Positions 1-7,461 of a DNA stretch of 48,877 nt are shown in pieces. The stretch covers positions 1 through 48,877 of the forward strand of contig WYBL01000101.1 in assembly GCA_011526565.1 (NCBI GenBank), given 5' to 3'. Within the stretch, counting starts at the first letter, position 1. The number at the start of each line of letters is the position of its first letter. The position numbers and the translations under genes are program-made. This stretch comes from Acidobacteriota bacterium (GTDB lineage: Bacteria > Acidobacteriota > Vicinamibacteria > Fen-336). The notes beneath the pieces are model-generated. The model was not told the DNA's origin. It saw only the letters and a list, made by a program, of their open reading frames with translations, and made no database searches.

Positions 1-1
1 C

Positions 2-1618
2 ATGCTCGGCGCGCTGGTCGCCGGCTACGTCGTCTACGGCCGCTTCATCGCGGGAGTGGTCGGCGTCGACCCGACCCGGCCCACGCCCGCGCACACGAAG
101 CGCGACGGCGTCGACTACGTGCCGGCCAACCACTGGCTGGTGCTGTTCGGCCACCACTTCTCGTCGATCTGCGCGGCCGGGCCGATCGTGGGTCCCGCGC
201 TGGCCGTCGCGTACTGGGGCTGGGCGCCGTCGCTGCTGTGGATCCTGCTCGGCGGCGTGCTGATGGGGGCCGTCGCCGACTTCACCGCGCTGGTCGTCGC
301 CGTGCGCCACGGAGGGGTCTCGATCTCCGAGGTCACGGGGCAGGTCGTCAGCCATCGCGCGCGCATGCTGTTCTCCGTCTTCATCTTCATCGCGCTGATC
401 CTGGTGCTGGCCGTTTTCTCCGTGCTCACCGCCGGGACCTTCATCGAGGCGCCCGAGATCGTGATCCCGAGCTGGGGCATCCTGCCGGTGGCCGTCCTGG
501 CCGGCGTGGTCCTGAACCGTGAGGGCGATGGCCGCGGGCGCCTGGCTTCGGTCACCGTGCTGGGGCTCGCCGCGATCGTCGGCCTGCTCGTGCTGGGGCA
601 CGAGGTTCCGGTCGCGCTGCCGGAGCTGCTGGGCCTGTCGGCCCAGACCACCTGGATTCTCGCCCTGCTCGCCTACTGCTTCGTGGCCTCCGTCGTTCCG
701 GTTCAGTACCTGTTGCAGCCGCGCGACTACCTGTCGTCCTACGTGCTGTTCGTCACGATCGGCCTCGGCCTGCTCGGCATCTTCGTCGTGGCCCCGCAGT
801 TCCAGGGCGCAGCCTTCACGTCGTTCGTGCCCGCGGAGTGGCCGGTGGCGGGGCCGCTGTGGCCGATGATGTTCGTGACCATCGCCTGCGGCGCGCTGTC
901 GGGGTTCCACTCGGTCGTCTCGTCGGGCACCACCTGCAAGCAGCTCGACAACGAAGCCCACGCCTGCCGCGTGGGTTACGGCGCGATGCTCACGGAGTCG
1001 CTGGTCGCGACCCTGGTCGTGGTCGCCGTCGGCGCCGGGATCACCGTCAGCCGCCACGCGGAGCTGCTGCGCGGCCCGGGCGGCGCCATCGCCGCCTTCG
1101 GCGAGGGCTACGGCACGCTCACCCGCTGGCTGTTCGGCGACTACGGCATGACCTTCGCCGTGATGGCGCTCAACTTCTTCATCCTGACCACGCTCGACAC
1201 GGCGACCCGCCTCGGCCGCTACCTGCTCGAAGAACTGCTCGGCTGGCGCAACCGCTACGCCGCCACGTTCGTGGTGGTGGCGCTGGCGGCGGCGCTGGCG
1301 CTCAGCGGCCAGTGGCGGGTGCTGTGGCCGGCGTTCGGCGCCTCGAACCAGCTCGTCGGCGCCCTCGCACTGCTGGTCGTCTCCGCCTGGCTCCTGCAGA
1401 ACGGGCGTCCGCGGTGGCCCACGCTGATCCCGGCGATCCTGATGCTGGCGACGACGGTGGCCGCCCTCGGCTGGCAGGTGTGGGGTGCCTTGACCCAGGC
1501 GAAGCCGAACCTGTTCCTGGCGGGCCTCGGCATCGTGCTCGTGGTGCTGGCGATGGCCGTGCTGCGCGAGGCCGTGCCGGCGCTGCGCCGCGGCAGACGC
1601 GTGCCCGTCGCGAGCTGA
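2..1618 (+). CDS. cstA: Carbon starvation protein CstA family transporter (5' end probably missing)
   Basis: Polytopic inner-membrane transporter of the CstA family, whose members import pyruvate or peptides when carbon is scarce. The N-terminus carries the family core: GRF near residue 13, a DGVDYVPANHW segment and FGHHFSSICAAGPIVGPA. Regular hydrophobic helices follow to the end. The product is 538 residues from the first ATG, at base 2. Family members normally start about 15-20 residues further upstream with another hydrophobic stretch, so the true start probably lies outside the window. The C-terminus is shorter than long E. coli-type CstA (about 700 residues) and matches the shorter bacterial subgroup. 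It converges with the next gene, 14 bases away. Family is certain; substrate is not visible. Confidence 0.92.
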   Translation: MLGALVAGYVVYGRFIAGVVGVDPTRPTPAHTKRDGVDYVPANHWLVLFGHHFSSICAAGPIVGPALAVAYWGWAPSLLWILLGGVLMGAVADFTALVVAVRHGGVSISEVTGQVVSHRARMLFSVFIFIALILVLAVFSVLTAGTFIEAPEIVIPSWGILPVAVLAGVVLNREGDGRGRLASVTVLGLAAIVGLLVLGHEVPVALPELLGLSAQTTWILALLAYCFVASVVPVQYLLQPRDYLSSYVLFVTIGLGLLGIFVVAPQFQGAAFTSFVPAEWPVAGPLWPMMFVTIACGALSGFHSVVSSGTTCKQLDNEAHACRVGYGAMLTESLVATLVVVAVGAGITVSRHAELLRGPGGAIAAFGEGYGTLTRWLFGDYGMTFAVMALNFFILTTLDTATRLGRYLLEELLGWRNRYAATFVVVALAAALALSGQWRVLWPAFGASNQLVGALALLVVSAWLLQNGRPRWPTLIPAILMLATTVAALGWQVWGALTQAKPNLFLAGLGIVLVVLAMAVLREAVPALRRGRRVPVAS

Positions 1619-1632
1619 GCCGGCCGGCCGTT

Positions 1633-2493
1633 TCAGGCGCCCGCGGGCTCGACCTCGATCGCGACCGGACGGCCGCGCCAGTAGGGCCACGGGCCGGAGT
1701 CGAGCCACCACTCCACGACGGCGTCGGTCGGCACCGTGCGGCCGCCGACTTCGCCCCACGCGAGCAGCCGGGCCTGCCAGGGCCGCGGACAGGCGCGCCC
1801 CCGCCCGTCGTCGCAGGGCCGGTCGGGAGCGAACACCGAAGTGAGGCGGCCATCCCCGCCGAAGCGGAACTCGAGCGCGACCGCCGCCCCGCCCGCTCCC
1901 GCGTGGGCGCGCGCGCGCCGGCCGTCGATCGCTTCCCAGCTCACGCCCATCCGCGGCAACAGCGCTGCCGGGAACCAGGCGGCTTCGCCCAGGTAGCGCA
2001 GCAGCGCGCCGCGCGCGATCTCCGGCGTGCCCTCTGCGCTCGCAACCGTGAACGCCGCGGCGACCTTCGCCCGCATCGAGCCGACGCCCTCCACGAGGCC
2101 GTCGCGCACGAACACCTCCACGCCCCGGCCCATGCGGATGCGGGCGTCCCAGACGAAGCCGGGCGCGGCGGGCACGAACCACTGGTCCGCGGTGAACGGC
2201 GCCCACTCGAGCGCGCCGGGCCGCCCGAGGTTGAACTCGCCCTGCCAACGGACCCGTACGCTCGCCGGCAGCGCCGAGCCTTCCGGCACGACCTGGCGCA
2301 GGAACCCGGCGACGGGGGCGGGCACCTGCTCGAAGTCGGCCGCCCCGATCGGCGCGAGCGGCACGCGAGCGGCCGTCGAGCGAAGACGCGAGCGCAGCCG
2401 CGCGCCCTCCCCTTCCCAGCGCCTCCGCGCGAGGTGCAGGCCACCGGCGACCAGGGCCGCGGTACCGGCGAGCCCGGCCGCCGTGGCGAGCAT
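1633..2493 (-). CDS. DUF6544-like conserved protein with N-terminal membrane anchor
   Basis: A 286-residue protein of unknown function. Residues 1-21 form one hydrophobic helix followed by arginines, so it is probably membrane anchored or exported. The body alternates beta-rich stretches with conserved-looking aromatics (WQGEFNLG, WAPFTADQWFVP, FVWDARIRMG, AAWFPAALLP), a pattern I associate with the DUF6544 family. The gene starts one base after the stop of the Acg-like oxidoreductase gene, so the two are almost certainly cotranscribed and translationally coupled. No catalytic residues can be assigned. The family assignment is from memory of the pattern and is moderately sure; the gene is certain. 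Confidence 0.8.
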   Translation of the reverse strand: MLATAAGLAGTAALVAGGLHLARRRWEGEGARLRSRLRSTAARVPLAPIGAADFEQVPAPVAGFLRQVVPEGSALPASVRVRWQGEFNLGRPGALEWAPFTADQWFVPAAPGFVWDARIRMGRGVEVFVRDGLVEGVGSMRAKVAAAFTVASAEGTPEIARGALLRYLGEAAWFPAALLPRMGVSWEAIDGRRARAHAGAGGAAVALEFRFGGDGRLTSVFAPDRPCDDGRGRACPRPWQARLLAWGEVGGRTVPTDAVVEWWLDSGPWPYWRGRPVAIEVEPAGA

Positions 2494-2494
2494 C

Positions 2495-3547
2495 TCAGGC
2501 CGCCCGGACCTGCGGACCGGGGTGCTCGACGACGCTCTCGAGCGGCCGGCGCAGGCTGAACGGCGCCGGGCGGCCGTAGCCGAAGCGCATCATCAGCAGC
2601 GCGTGCTCGCCACGGGCACCGAGCCACGACTCGAGCTGCGCCCGCAGCGGACGGACCTCGATCACCGGGTTGAGGAACGCGGTGCGAACGCCGAGCGCCG
2701 TCGCGTGCAGCGCGAACCTCACGGCGGCGCGCCCGATCTCGACCCAGGCCGGGATCGCATCGCGGGTGGCGAGGAACACGACGAGGCCCGCGCAGTGGCG
2801 CACGGCCTCCACGTCGGCGAGGTTCTGGGCGTCGGGCGTGAGCAGCCGGCGCGCCAGGCGGCGGCCGAGGCCCGCCGGCAGCGGCGGCCGGCCCGCGACG
2901 CGGCCGGCCAGGCCGTCGCCCGTCGCCCGCGCGGAGGACGGGTTGAAGCGGATCCAGTCGAGCAGTTCCTCGCGGAACGCGGCGTCGCCGAGCTGCGCGC
3001 GGTTGGCCTCGACGAGGTACTCGAGCACCTGCTCGCGCTCGACGACGCCGGCCAGCATCACCGGACGCACGCCTTCGCCGCGCCCTGCCCGCTCCAGCAG
3101 CCGCAGCTCGGTGGCCTCCAGCGGCTCGGGGTCGTAGGGCGCTCGCACGCACTGGCGGCGCGGGATCGCCCGCGACAGTTCGGTTGCGCGCACACCGCGC
3201 GAGCGCTCGTACGCGACGGAGACGTCCTGCCGACGCGGATCGAACGCCACCCGGGTCCGATGGCCCTGAGCGGCGGCCGCGTGCACCAGGGTCTCGGCGG
3301 CGCAGCCGAGGCTCTTCCAGAGGTGGGCGTCGTCGGGGTCCACGACCGGGCAGCGGCGGCTGAAGTCGGGCCGCACCCGCATCCCCATCGCCTCGTGCTC
3401 GAAGAACCAGGGCTGGGTGTTGTGGGAGGACGGCGCGAGGATCGCCAGCCGCACCAGCTCGCGCCGATCGAGCGGGCTCGTGGAGTCCTCGAGCACCGGC
3501 CCCCGCTGAGCGCGGGCGGCCCGGTCGTAGCCGGCGGTTCCGAACAT
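2495..3547 (-). CDS. Acg-type FMN-binding nitroreductase family protein
   Basis: A 350-residue protein of the divergent nitroreductase group typified by mycobacterial Acg (double-length, two nitroreductase-like halves). Seen: LVRLAILAPSSHNTQPW near residues 31-47, the classical flavin phosphate-binding A-P-S-x-H-N-x-Q-P-W signature. The second half has AWVEIGRAAVRFALHATALG and a terminal motif with LLMMRFGYG. Acg-like proteins bind or sequester FMN and are often inactive as reductases, so activity should not be assumed. The start ATG lies just after a perfect 12-bp inverted repeat whose arm contains the GGGAGG ribosome-binding site, so initiation may be structure-controlled. It is first in a two-gene unit with the DUF6544-like gene. 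Confidence 0.85.
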   Translation of the reverse strand: MFGTAGYDRAARAQRGPVLEDSTSPLDRRELVRLAILAPSSHNTQPWFFEHEAMGMRVRPDFSRRCPVVDPDDAHLWKSLGCAAETLVHAAAAQGHRTRVAFDPRRQDVSVAYERSRGVRATELSRAIPRRQCVRAPYDPEPLEATELRLLERAGRGEGVRPVMLAGVVEREQVLEYLVEANRAQLGDAAFREELLDWIRFNPSSARATGDGLAGRVAGRPPLPAGLGRRLARRLLTPDAQNLADVEAVRHCAGLVVFLATRDAIPAWVEIGRAAVRFALHATALGVRTAFLNPVIEVRPLRAQLESWLGARGEHALLMMRFGYGRPAPFSLRRPLESVVEHPGPQVRAA

Positions 3548-3552
3548 GGCGA

Positions 3553-3581
3553 CGCCTCCCGGAGGTGAGCTCCGGGAGGCG
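3553..3581. promoter_or_regulatory. Perfect 12-bp hairpin sequestering the SD of the nitroreductase gene
   Basis: Arms 3553-3564 and 3570-3581 are exact reverse complements around a 5-base loop. On the minus strand the promoter-distal arm carries GGGAGG, the likely Shine-Dalgarno for the ATG at 3547. In mRNA this stem would occlude the ribosome-binding site unless melted or bound. It could instead be a protein-binding palindrome; the sequence cannot distinguish these. Confidence 0.55.
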
Positions 3582-3595
3582 CTCGAGCAAGTCCC

Positions 3596-3618
3596 GTACC
3601 CGCAGAACCTGCGGGTAC
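3596..3618 (-). terminator. Hairpin after the coiled-coil protein gene (no U-tract)
   Basis: Arms 3596-3605 and 3609-3618 pair over 10 bp with an AAC loop. It begins one base past the stop codon of the minus-strand gene ending at 3620. No run of U follows, so it is either a Rho-assisted or pausing structure, or the upper part of the nitroreductase leader. It lies 14 bases from the second hairpin at 3553-3581. Confidence 0.45.
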
Positions 3619-3619
3619 G

Positions 3620-4528
3620 CTAGGGTTGGCGCGGCCCGAAGCGGACCAGCACGTCCTGGACGAACAGCGCCTCGATCTCGCCGTCCGATTCCGGGTCGGC
3701 GAACGTCGCGCGCAGGCAGACGAGATCCTCGGCCAGCGTGCAGCGTTCGCGGCGCAGGGCGCGCCCGAGCAGGGCCTCGACCTCGTCGTACAGCAGGCCC
3801 TTGCGCAACTCCTCCGGAGCGTCGGGCATCCCGCCGGTGGTGTCCGCGTCGGGATCGGTCGACGCCTCGCCCGGCTCGGCGGCGCCGCCCATCTCGACCC
3901 ACGGCTGCAGCGTGCGCTCCAGTCCCTCGGACGTCAGCACCTCGGCGGGGACCCGCTTCTTGAACCGCAGATTGATCCGCGAGCCCGACCGCAGCGAGCG
4001 CTCCGCATCGCGAAGCCGGGCCTGCTGGTTCCAGTCTTCCACCTCGCGGCGCTCGCGGGCGTCGCGGCGCTCGCGCTCGTCGCGCAGGTCGTCGCGCTCG
4101 CGCTCGAGCCGGCGCCGGCGCTCGCGGTCGGTCTCGGCCTTGATCTCCTTGTCGAGGTCCTGCTCGCGCCTCGTCTTCGACCGCGCCGTGAACGAACGGG
4201 TGGTGGTGTCGCTGCCCCAGTTGAAGCCGCCGCCGCCGAGGTGGAACTCGATCATGTCGTCCTTGAGCTTGACCCGCGTCACCTGCTGGCGGCTGTCGGC
4301 CGCGATCGCGACGTCGTACTCGCGGAGGCGGTCGGCGTGCTGGGCCATGTCCATCGGCCGCTCGCGATCGAAGCGCAGGTCGAGGCCCTTGTGGCTGGCC
4401 GGCAGGTCGACCTTGACGCGCACCCAGCGACCCTCGAAGGCGCGCTTGAGCGCCTCCTCCTCCGGCTTCGCGGCGAGCGCGGGCAGCGCCAGCAGCAGCG
4501 AGACGACGACGGCGAGCGGTCGCGTCAT
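3620..4528 (-). CDS. Secreted charged coiled-coil protein, unknown function
   Basis: A 302-residue protein from an ATG preceded by a good GGAGG site. Residues 1-19 are a clear signal peptide (MTRPLAVVVSLLLALPALAA). Residues about 20-125 look like a small beta domain with GGGGFNWGSDTTTRSF. Residues about 125-175 are an extremely charged Arg/Glu/Asp-rich stretch predicted to be a single coiled coil. A short alpha/beta region follows, ending in an acidic loop and a domain containing paired cysteines (RCTLAEDLVCL). I do not recognise a family. The reading frame stays open far upstream, but that part runs antisense to the alpha/beta hydrolase gene and is not coding. Probably periplasmic. Confidence 0.75.
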   Translation of the reverse strand: MTRPLAVVVSLLLALPALAAKPEEEALKRAFEGRWVRVKVDLPASHKGLDLRFDRERPMDMAQHADRLREYDVAIAADSRQQVTRVKLKDDMIEFHLGGGGFNWGSDTTTRSFTARSKTRREQDLDKEIKAETDRERRRRLERERDDLRDERERRDARERREVEDWNQQARLRDAERSLRSGSRINLRFKKRVPAEVLTSEGLERTLQPWVEMGGAAEPGEASTDPDADTTGGMPDAPEELRKGLLYDEVEALLGRALRRERCTLAEDLVCLRATFADPESDGEIEALFVQDVLVRFGPRQP

Positions 4529-4584
4529 TTGTCGGAACCTCCGGATCGGCCGAGCATACCCGCGGTAGAGTCGCCACGGGTTTC

Positions 4585-4815
4585 GTGTTCTGGCGCTTCG
4601 TGCGGCACGGCGCCGTGCGCGTGACGTGGTCCCGCTTCCCGCTCCACCTCGGCGCAGACGAGAGCGCGCTGCGCCACGTCGCGCGCGAACGCCACCGGCA
4701 CGGGCGAGCCGCTGTACTGGGAGCTGCGGGTGGAGGCGGAAGGCCGGCCGGGGTTCGCGGCCGCGCTGCTGCTGCCGGTCTACGCCCGGGAGCCGCGCCG
4801 CGACCGAGCGCGAGC
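4585..4815 (+). pseudogene. Possible decayed or truncated gene remnant
   Basis: The 287 bases between the two flanking minus-strand genes hold a possible broken plus-strand gene. From a GTG at 4585, 13 bases after a TAGAGT hexamer, one frame reads a plausible MFWRFVRHGAVRVTWSRF and continues to about 4685. A second frame then takes over near 4688 with NATGTGEPLYWELRVEAEG and a hydrophobic stretch to about 4800. Joining them needs removal of one base in a CG-repeat near 4685. No stop appears before the antisense hydrolase gene begins at 4816, so the 3' end seems lost. I do not recognise the family, and chance open frames in GC-rich DNA are a real alternative. Confidence 0.3.
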
Positions 4816-5655
4816 TCAGCCGCGGCCGGCGTGGGCCCGCACGAAGGCCGCGATCTCGCCGGCCATCGCGGCGGCCTCGGGCTCGAGGGGCAGCGCGTGC
4901 CACGCGCCCTCCAGCTCGACCAGGCGCTTCACGGGACTGCCGAAGCGGGGGAACGCCGCGCGGGTGCCGGCGATCGGCACAATGCGGTCGGCGGTGCCGT
5001 GGAACGCGAGCAGCGGCGCCTGCAGGTCGCCCGCGTGCGCGAGCAGCTCGTCGAGTCCCGCGATCGCCGCGGCTCCCAGCGCCGGCGTCAGCTTCGACTG
5101 CCACAGCGCGTCGGCGAGGTACTCGGCCCGCGCGGCCTCGTCCCGCGTCACGCCGGTCATGTCGAGGCCGGGGTCGAGCCGCAGGCGCGGGGCGATGCGC
5201 ACGACCAGCGGCAGCAGGGCGCGCAGCAGCGGCGACGTGGCGGAGGCGTCGAGCGCAGGCGCCATCGCCACCACGGCGGGCACGGCCATCGGCTCCGCGA
5301 GGGCCGCGCTCAGGCACAGCAGGCCGCCGAGGCTGAGCCCGCACAACGCGGGGCGCGCCCCGTGGTCCTCGGCCACCGCGCGCGCGAGCTGCAGCAGGTC
5401 CCCGCGGAACGCGGGCCAGGAGGGCGCGTACATCCGCGGCCCGCCGGAGCGGCCGTGGCCGCGCAGGTCGAAGCCGTAGACCGCGAGACCGTGGTCGACG
5501 AGCCGGGTCGCCAGCCGCTCGTACGGCAGCGCGCGCGAATGGTCGTTGAGGCCGTGCACGAGCAGGACGGCCGCCGCGGGCTCGCCGGCCGGCAGCCGCC
5601 GCCACGCGTGAAGCTCGACCCCGTCGGGCGTCGCGAGCGTCTCGGGGAAGTCCAT
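4816..5655 (-). CDS. Alpha/beta hydrolase, monoacylglycerol lipase-like
   Basis: A 279-residue cytoplasmic serine hydrolase of the Hydrolase_4/monoglyceride lipase group. Seen: oxyanion-hole region VLLVHGLNDHS (31-40), GFDLRGHGRSGG (61-72), nucleophile elbow GLSLGG with Ser108, Asp223 in FHGTADRIVP and His253 in EGAWHAL. The complete triad predicts an active esterase or lipase on monoacylglycerols, lysophospholipids or similar esters. There is no signal peptide. It is divergent from the radical SAM gene, with about 90 bases between starts. Family is firm; substrate is inference. Confidence 0.9.
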   Translation of the reverse strand: MDFPETLATPDGVELHAWRRLPAGEPAAAVLLVHGLNDHSRALPYERLATRLVDHGLAVYGFDLRGHGRSGGPRMYAPSWPAFRGDLLQLARAVAEDHGARPALCGLSLGGLLCLSAALAEPMAVPAVVAMAPALDASATSPLLRALLPLVVRIAPRLRLDPGLDMTGVTRDEAARAEYLADALWQSKLTPALGAAAIAGLDELLAHAGDLQAPLLAFHGTADRIVPIAGTRAAFPRFGSPVKRLVELEGAWHALPLEPEAAAMAGEIAAFVRAHAGRG

Positions 5656-5732
5656 CGCACCGGGAGTATCGCGCAGGGCGGGCCGGGCTCCGCGCGGCGC
5701 GCGCGATTTTCGGGCGCGCCGGAGGCGTGGGC

Positions 5733-5738
5733 TAGACT
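5733..5738 (+). promoter_or_regulatory. -10 element TAGACT before the radical SAM gene
   Basis: TAGACT within GGGCTAGACT ends 9 bases before the ATG at 5748. Transcription would start about 2-4 bases before the start codon, giving a near-leaderless mRNA. There is no Shine-Dalgarno in the remaining bases. The same GGGCTAGACT decamer occurs ahead of the binding-protein gene (33592-33601). No convincing -35 is visible. Confidence 0.5.
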
Positions 5739-5747
5739 GCCTTCACG

Positions 5748-6866
5748 ATGAGCAAGGATCCGACGTTCCGCGTGCTGGTCGAGGCGCCGCAGCGCTCCGC
5801 GCGCTACGAGGCCTACCGCCGCGAGTGGGACCGCCGCGAGGCGGACATGGACCCCGCGACCCACCCCGTCCACGTCGACCTCGAGTCGGTGGCGGTCTGC
5901 GACCTGCGCTGCGGCAGCTCCGAGGACGACCCGCAGGGCTTCTGCCAGATCTGGACCCACGAGCACATCCGCACCCAGGGCTTCGACGAGCACACCTACC
6001 AGCGCGGCTACATGGACCCGGTGCTGTACGGCCGGCTGATCCAGCAGTGCGCGGACATCGGGGTCAGCTCGATCAAGCTCAACTACCGCGGCGAGCCGTC
6101 GCTGCACCCGCGGATCGTCAGCTTCGTGCGCGAGGCGGCGGCGCTGGGCTTCCCCGACATCATGATCAACACGAACGGCAACGGCCTCGCCCGCAAGCAG
6201 CCCGACCTGTTCTACAAGGTGGTGGAGGCCGGCGTCACGGACCTGATGTTCTCGGTCGACGCCTGCGAGCCGGAGAGCTACCACCGCCAGCGCGTGGGCG
6301 GCAAGTGGGAGGTGCTGCTCACCTCGGTGCGCCAGGCCGTGCGCGCGCGCGACGACGGCAAGGGCGCGCCGGACCTGAAGATCCGGGCCTCGGTCGTGCG
6401 CACGCACCTGAACGCCGAGGCGGTCGACAGCGGCCGCATGGAGGAGTTCTGGAAGGGCAAGATGGGGGTCGACTGGATGTCGATCTCGGAGTGCTACTTC
6501 CCCGCCGGCACCCAGCACTCGTGGCAGGCCGCGCACTGGCGGCAGATGAGCGCGGCCGAGTTCCAGTGCCCGGACCCGTTTCGGCGCATGGTCGTGACCT
6601 GGGACGGCCGCCACACGATGCCGTGCTGCCAGGGCTTCACGATGGAGATCGACGGCGGCCCGGTGGTGGGCGGCGCGCGGGCGCCGCTGCGCTCGATCCG
6701 CGAAGTGTGGGGCAGCGCCAACTTCGAGCGCCTGCGCGCGGCGCAGCGCAACCGGAGCTGGGACGACCCGGCCTCCGGCGAACCGATCTGCCAGCACTGC
6801 GCCGTGACCAAGCTGCCGACGCCGGTCCCGTTCGCCGGCAAGCGGGCGCTGCCGGTGCGCGACTGA
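5748..6866 (+). CDS. Radical SAM/SPASM-type enzyme with non-canonical cluster motif
   Basis: A 372-residue protein with a radical SAM core. [11 protein letters not shown] (GEP element), [13 protein letters not shown] and [12 protein letters not shown] are the expected beta-strand motifs. DGRHTMPCC followed by a late ICQHC pair is typical of a SPASM-like auxiliary cluster region. The cluster motif is odd: instead of Cx3Cx2C there is Cys51-x3-Cys55-x10-Cys66, an apparent 8-residue insertion before the third cysteine. It is directly followed, after 10 bases, by folE, so the two are probably one operon. The substrate is unknown. A QueE-like role was considered because of folE, but length and the SPASM tail argue against it. 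Confidence 0.82.
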   Translation: MSKDPTFRVLVEAPQRSARYEAYRREWDRREADMDPATHPVHVDLESVAVCDLRCGSSEDDPQGFCQIWTHEHIRTQGFDEHTYQRGYMDPVLYGRLIQQCADIGVSSIKLNYRGEPSLHPRIVSFVREAAALGFPDIMINTNGNGLARKQPDLFYKVVEAGVTDLMFSVDACEPESYHRQRVGGKWEVLLTSVRQAVRARDDGKGAPDLKIRASVVRTHLNAEAVDSGRMEEFWKGKMGVDWMSISECYFPAGTQHSWQAAHWRQMSAAEFQCPDPFRRMVVTWDGRHTMPCCQGFTMEIDGGPVVGGARAPLRSIREVWGSANFERLRAAQRNRSWDDPASGEPICQHCAVTKLPTPVPFAGKRALPVRD

Positions 6867-6876
6867 CGGAGGTGCG

Positions 6877-7446
6877 ATGAAGCCGATCCACGACCACGTC
6901 AAGGCGATCCTCGCCGGGCTCGGCGAGGACCCGGAGCGCGAGGGGCTGCTGAAGACGCCGGAGCGCGTCGAGAAGTCGCTGCGCTTCCTGACCAAGGGCT
7001 ACGCCGAGGACCCGGTGGCGCTGCTCAACGAGGCGCTGTTCACCGTCTCCTACGACGAGATGGTCGTGGTCAAGGACGTCGACATGTACAGCATGTGCGA
7101 GCACCACATGCTGCCTTTCTTCGGCAAGGCCCACGTCGCCTACATCCCCGACGGCAAGGTGATGGGGCTGTCCAAGGTGCCGCGGCTGGTCGACATGTTC
7201 GCGCGGCGGCTGCAGGTGCAGGAGCGGCTGACCGTGCAGATCGCCGAGGCGATCGAAGAAGTCGTCAAGCCGCGCGGCGTCGCCGTCGTGATCGAGGCGA
7301 TGCACTTCTGCATGCTGATGCGCGGCGTCGAGAAGCAGAACTCGGTCGCGGTGACGTCGTGCATGCGCGGGGTGTTTCGCGAGGACCGCGGCACCCGCAA
7401 CGAGTTCCTGGCCCTGATCCGCAAGCGCCCCGACTCGCTGCTCTGA
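6877..7446 (+). CDS. folE: GTP cyclohydrolase I
   Basis: A 189-residue enzyme converting GTP to 7,8-dihydroneopterin triphosphate, the first step to tetrahydrofolate and other pterins (and, through the same product, to deazapurines). Seen: [11 protein letters not shown] with zinc ligands Cys74 and His77, HFCMLMRG with Cys145, [22 protein letters not shown], and [11 protein letters not shown] near the C-terminus. Length and motifs are standard for homodecameric FolE. Ribosome-binding site GGAGG (6868-6872) starts two bases after the radical SAM stop, so it is cotranscribed. No other folate gene is in the window apart from the distant MTHFR fusion. Confidence 0.97.
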   Translation: MKPIHDHVKAILAGLGEDPEREGLLKTPERVEKSLRFLTKGYAEDPVALLNEALFTVSYDEMVVVKDVDMYSMCEHHMLPFFGKAHVAYIPDGKVMGLSKVPRLVDMFARRLQVQERLTVQIAEAIEEVVKPRGVAVVIEAMHFCMLMRGVEKQNSVAVTSCMRGVFREDRGTRNEFLALIRKRPDSLL

Positions 7447-7461
7447 GCCGGGCCGGGCGCC

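Noticed and set aside
5748..6866. QueE (7-carboxy-7-deazaguanine synthase) identity for the radical SAM gene
   Set aside because: folE adjacency and unusual cysteine spacing suggested it. But the protein is far longer, has a SPASM-like tail, and the spacing differs from the known x14 variant, where the insertion is between the first two cysteines.
6867..6876. Riboswitch ahead of folE
   Set aside because: Only 10 bases separate folE from the radical SAM gene, with a plain GGAGG site. There is no room for an aptamer.
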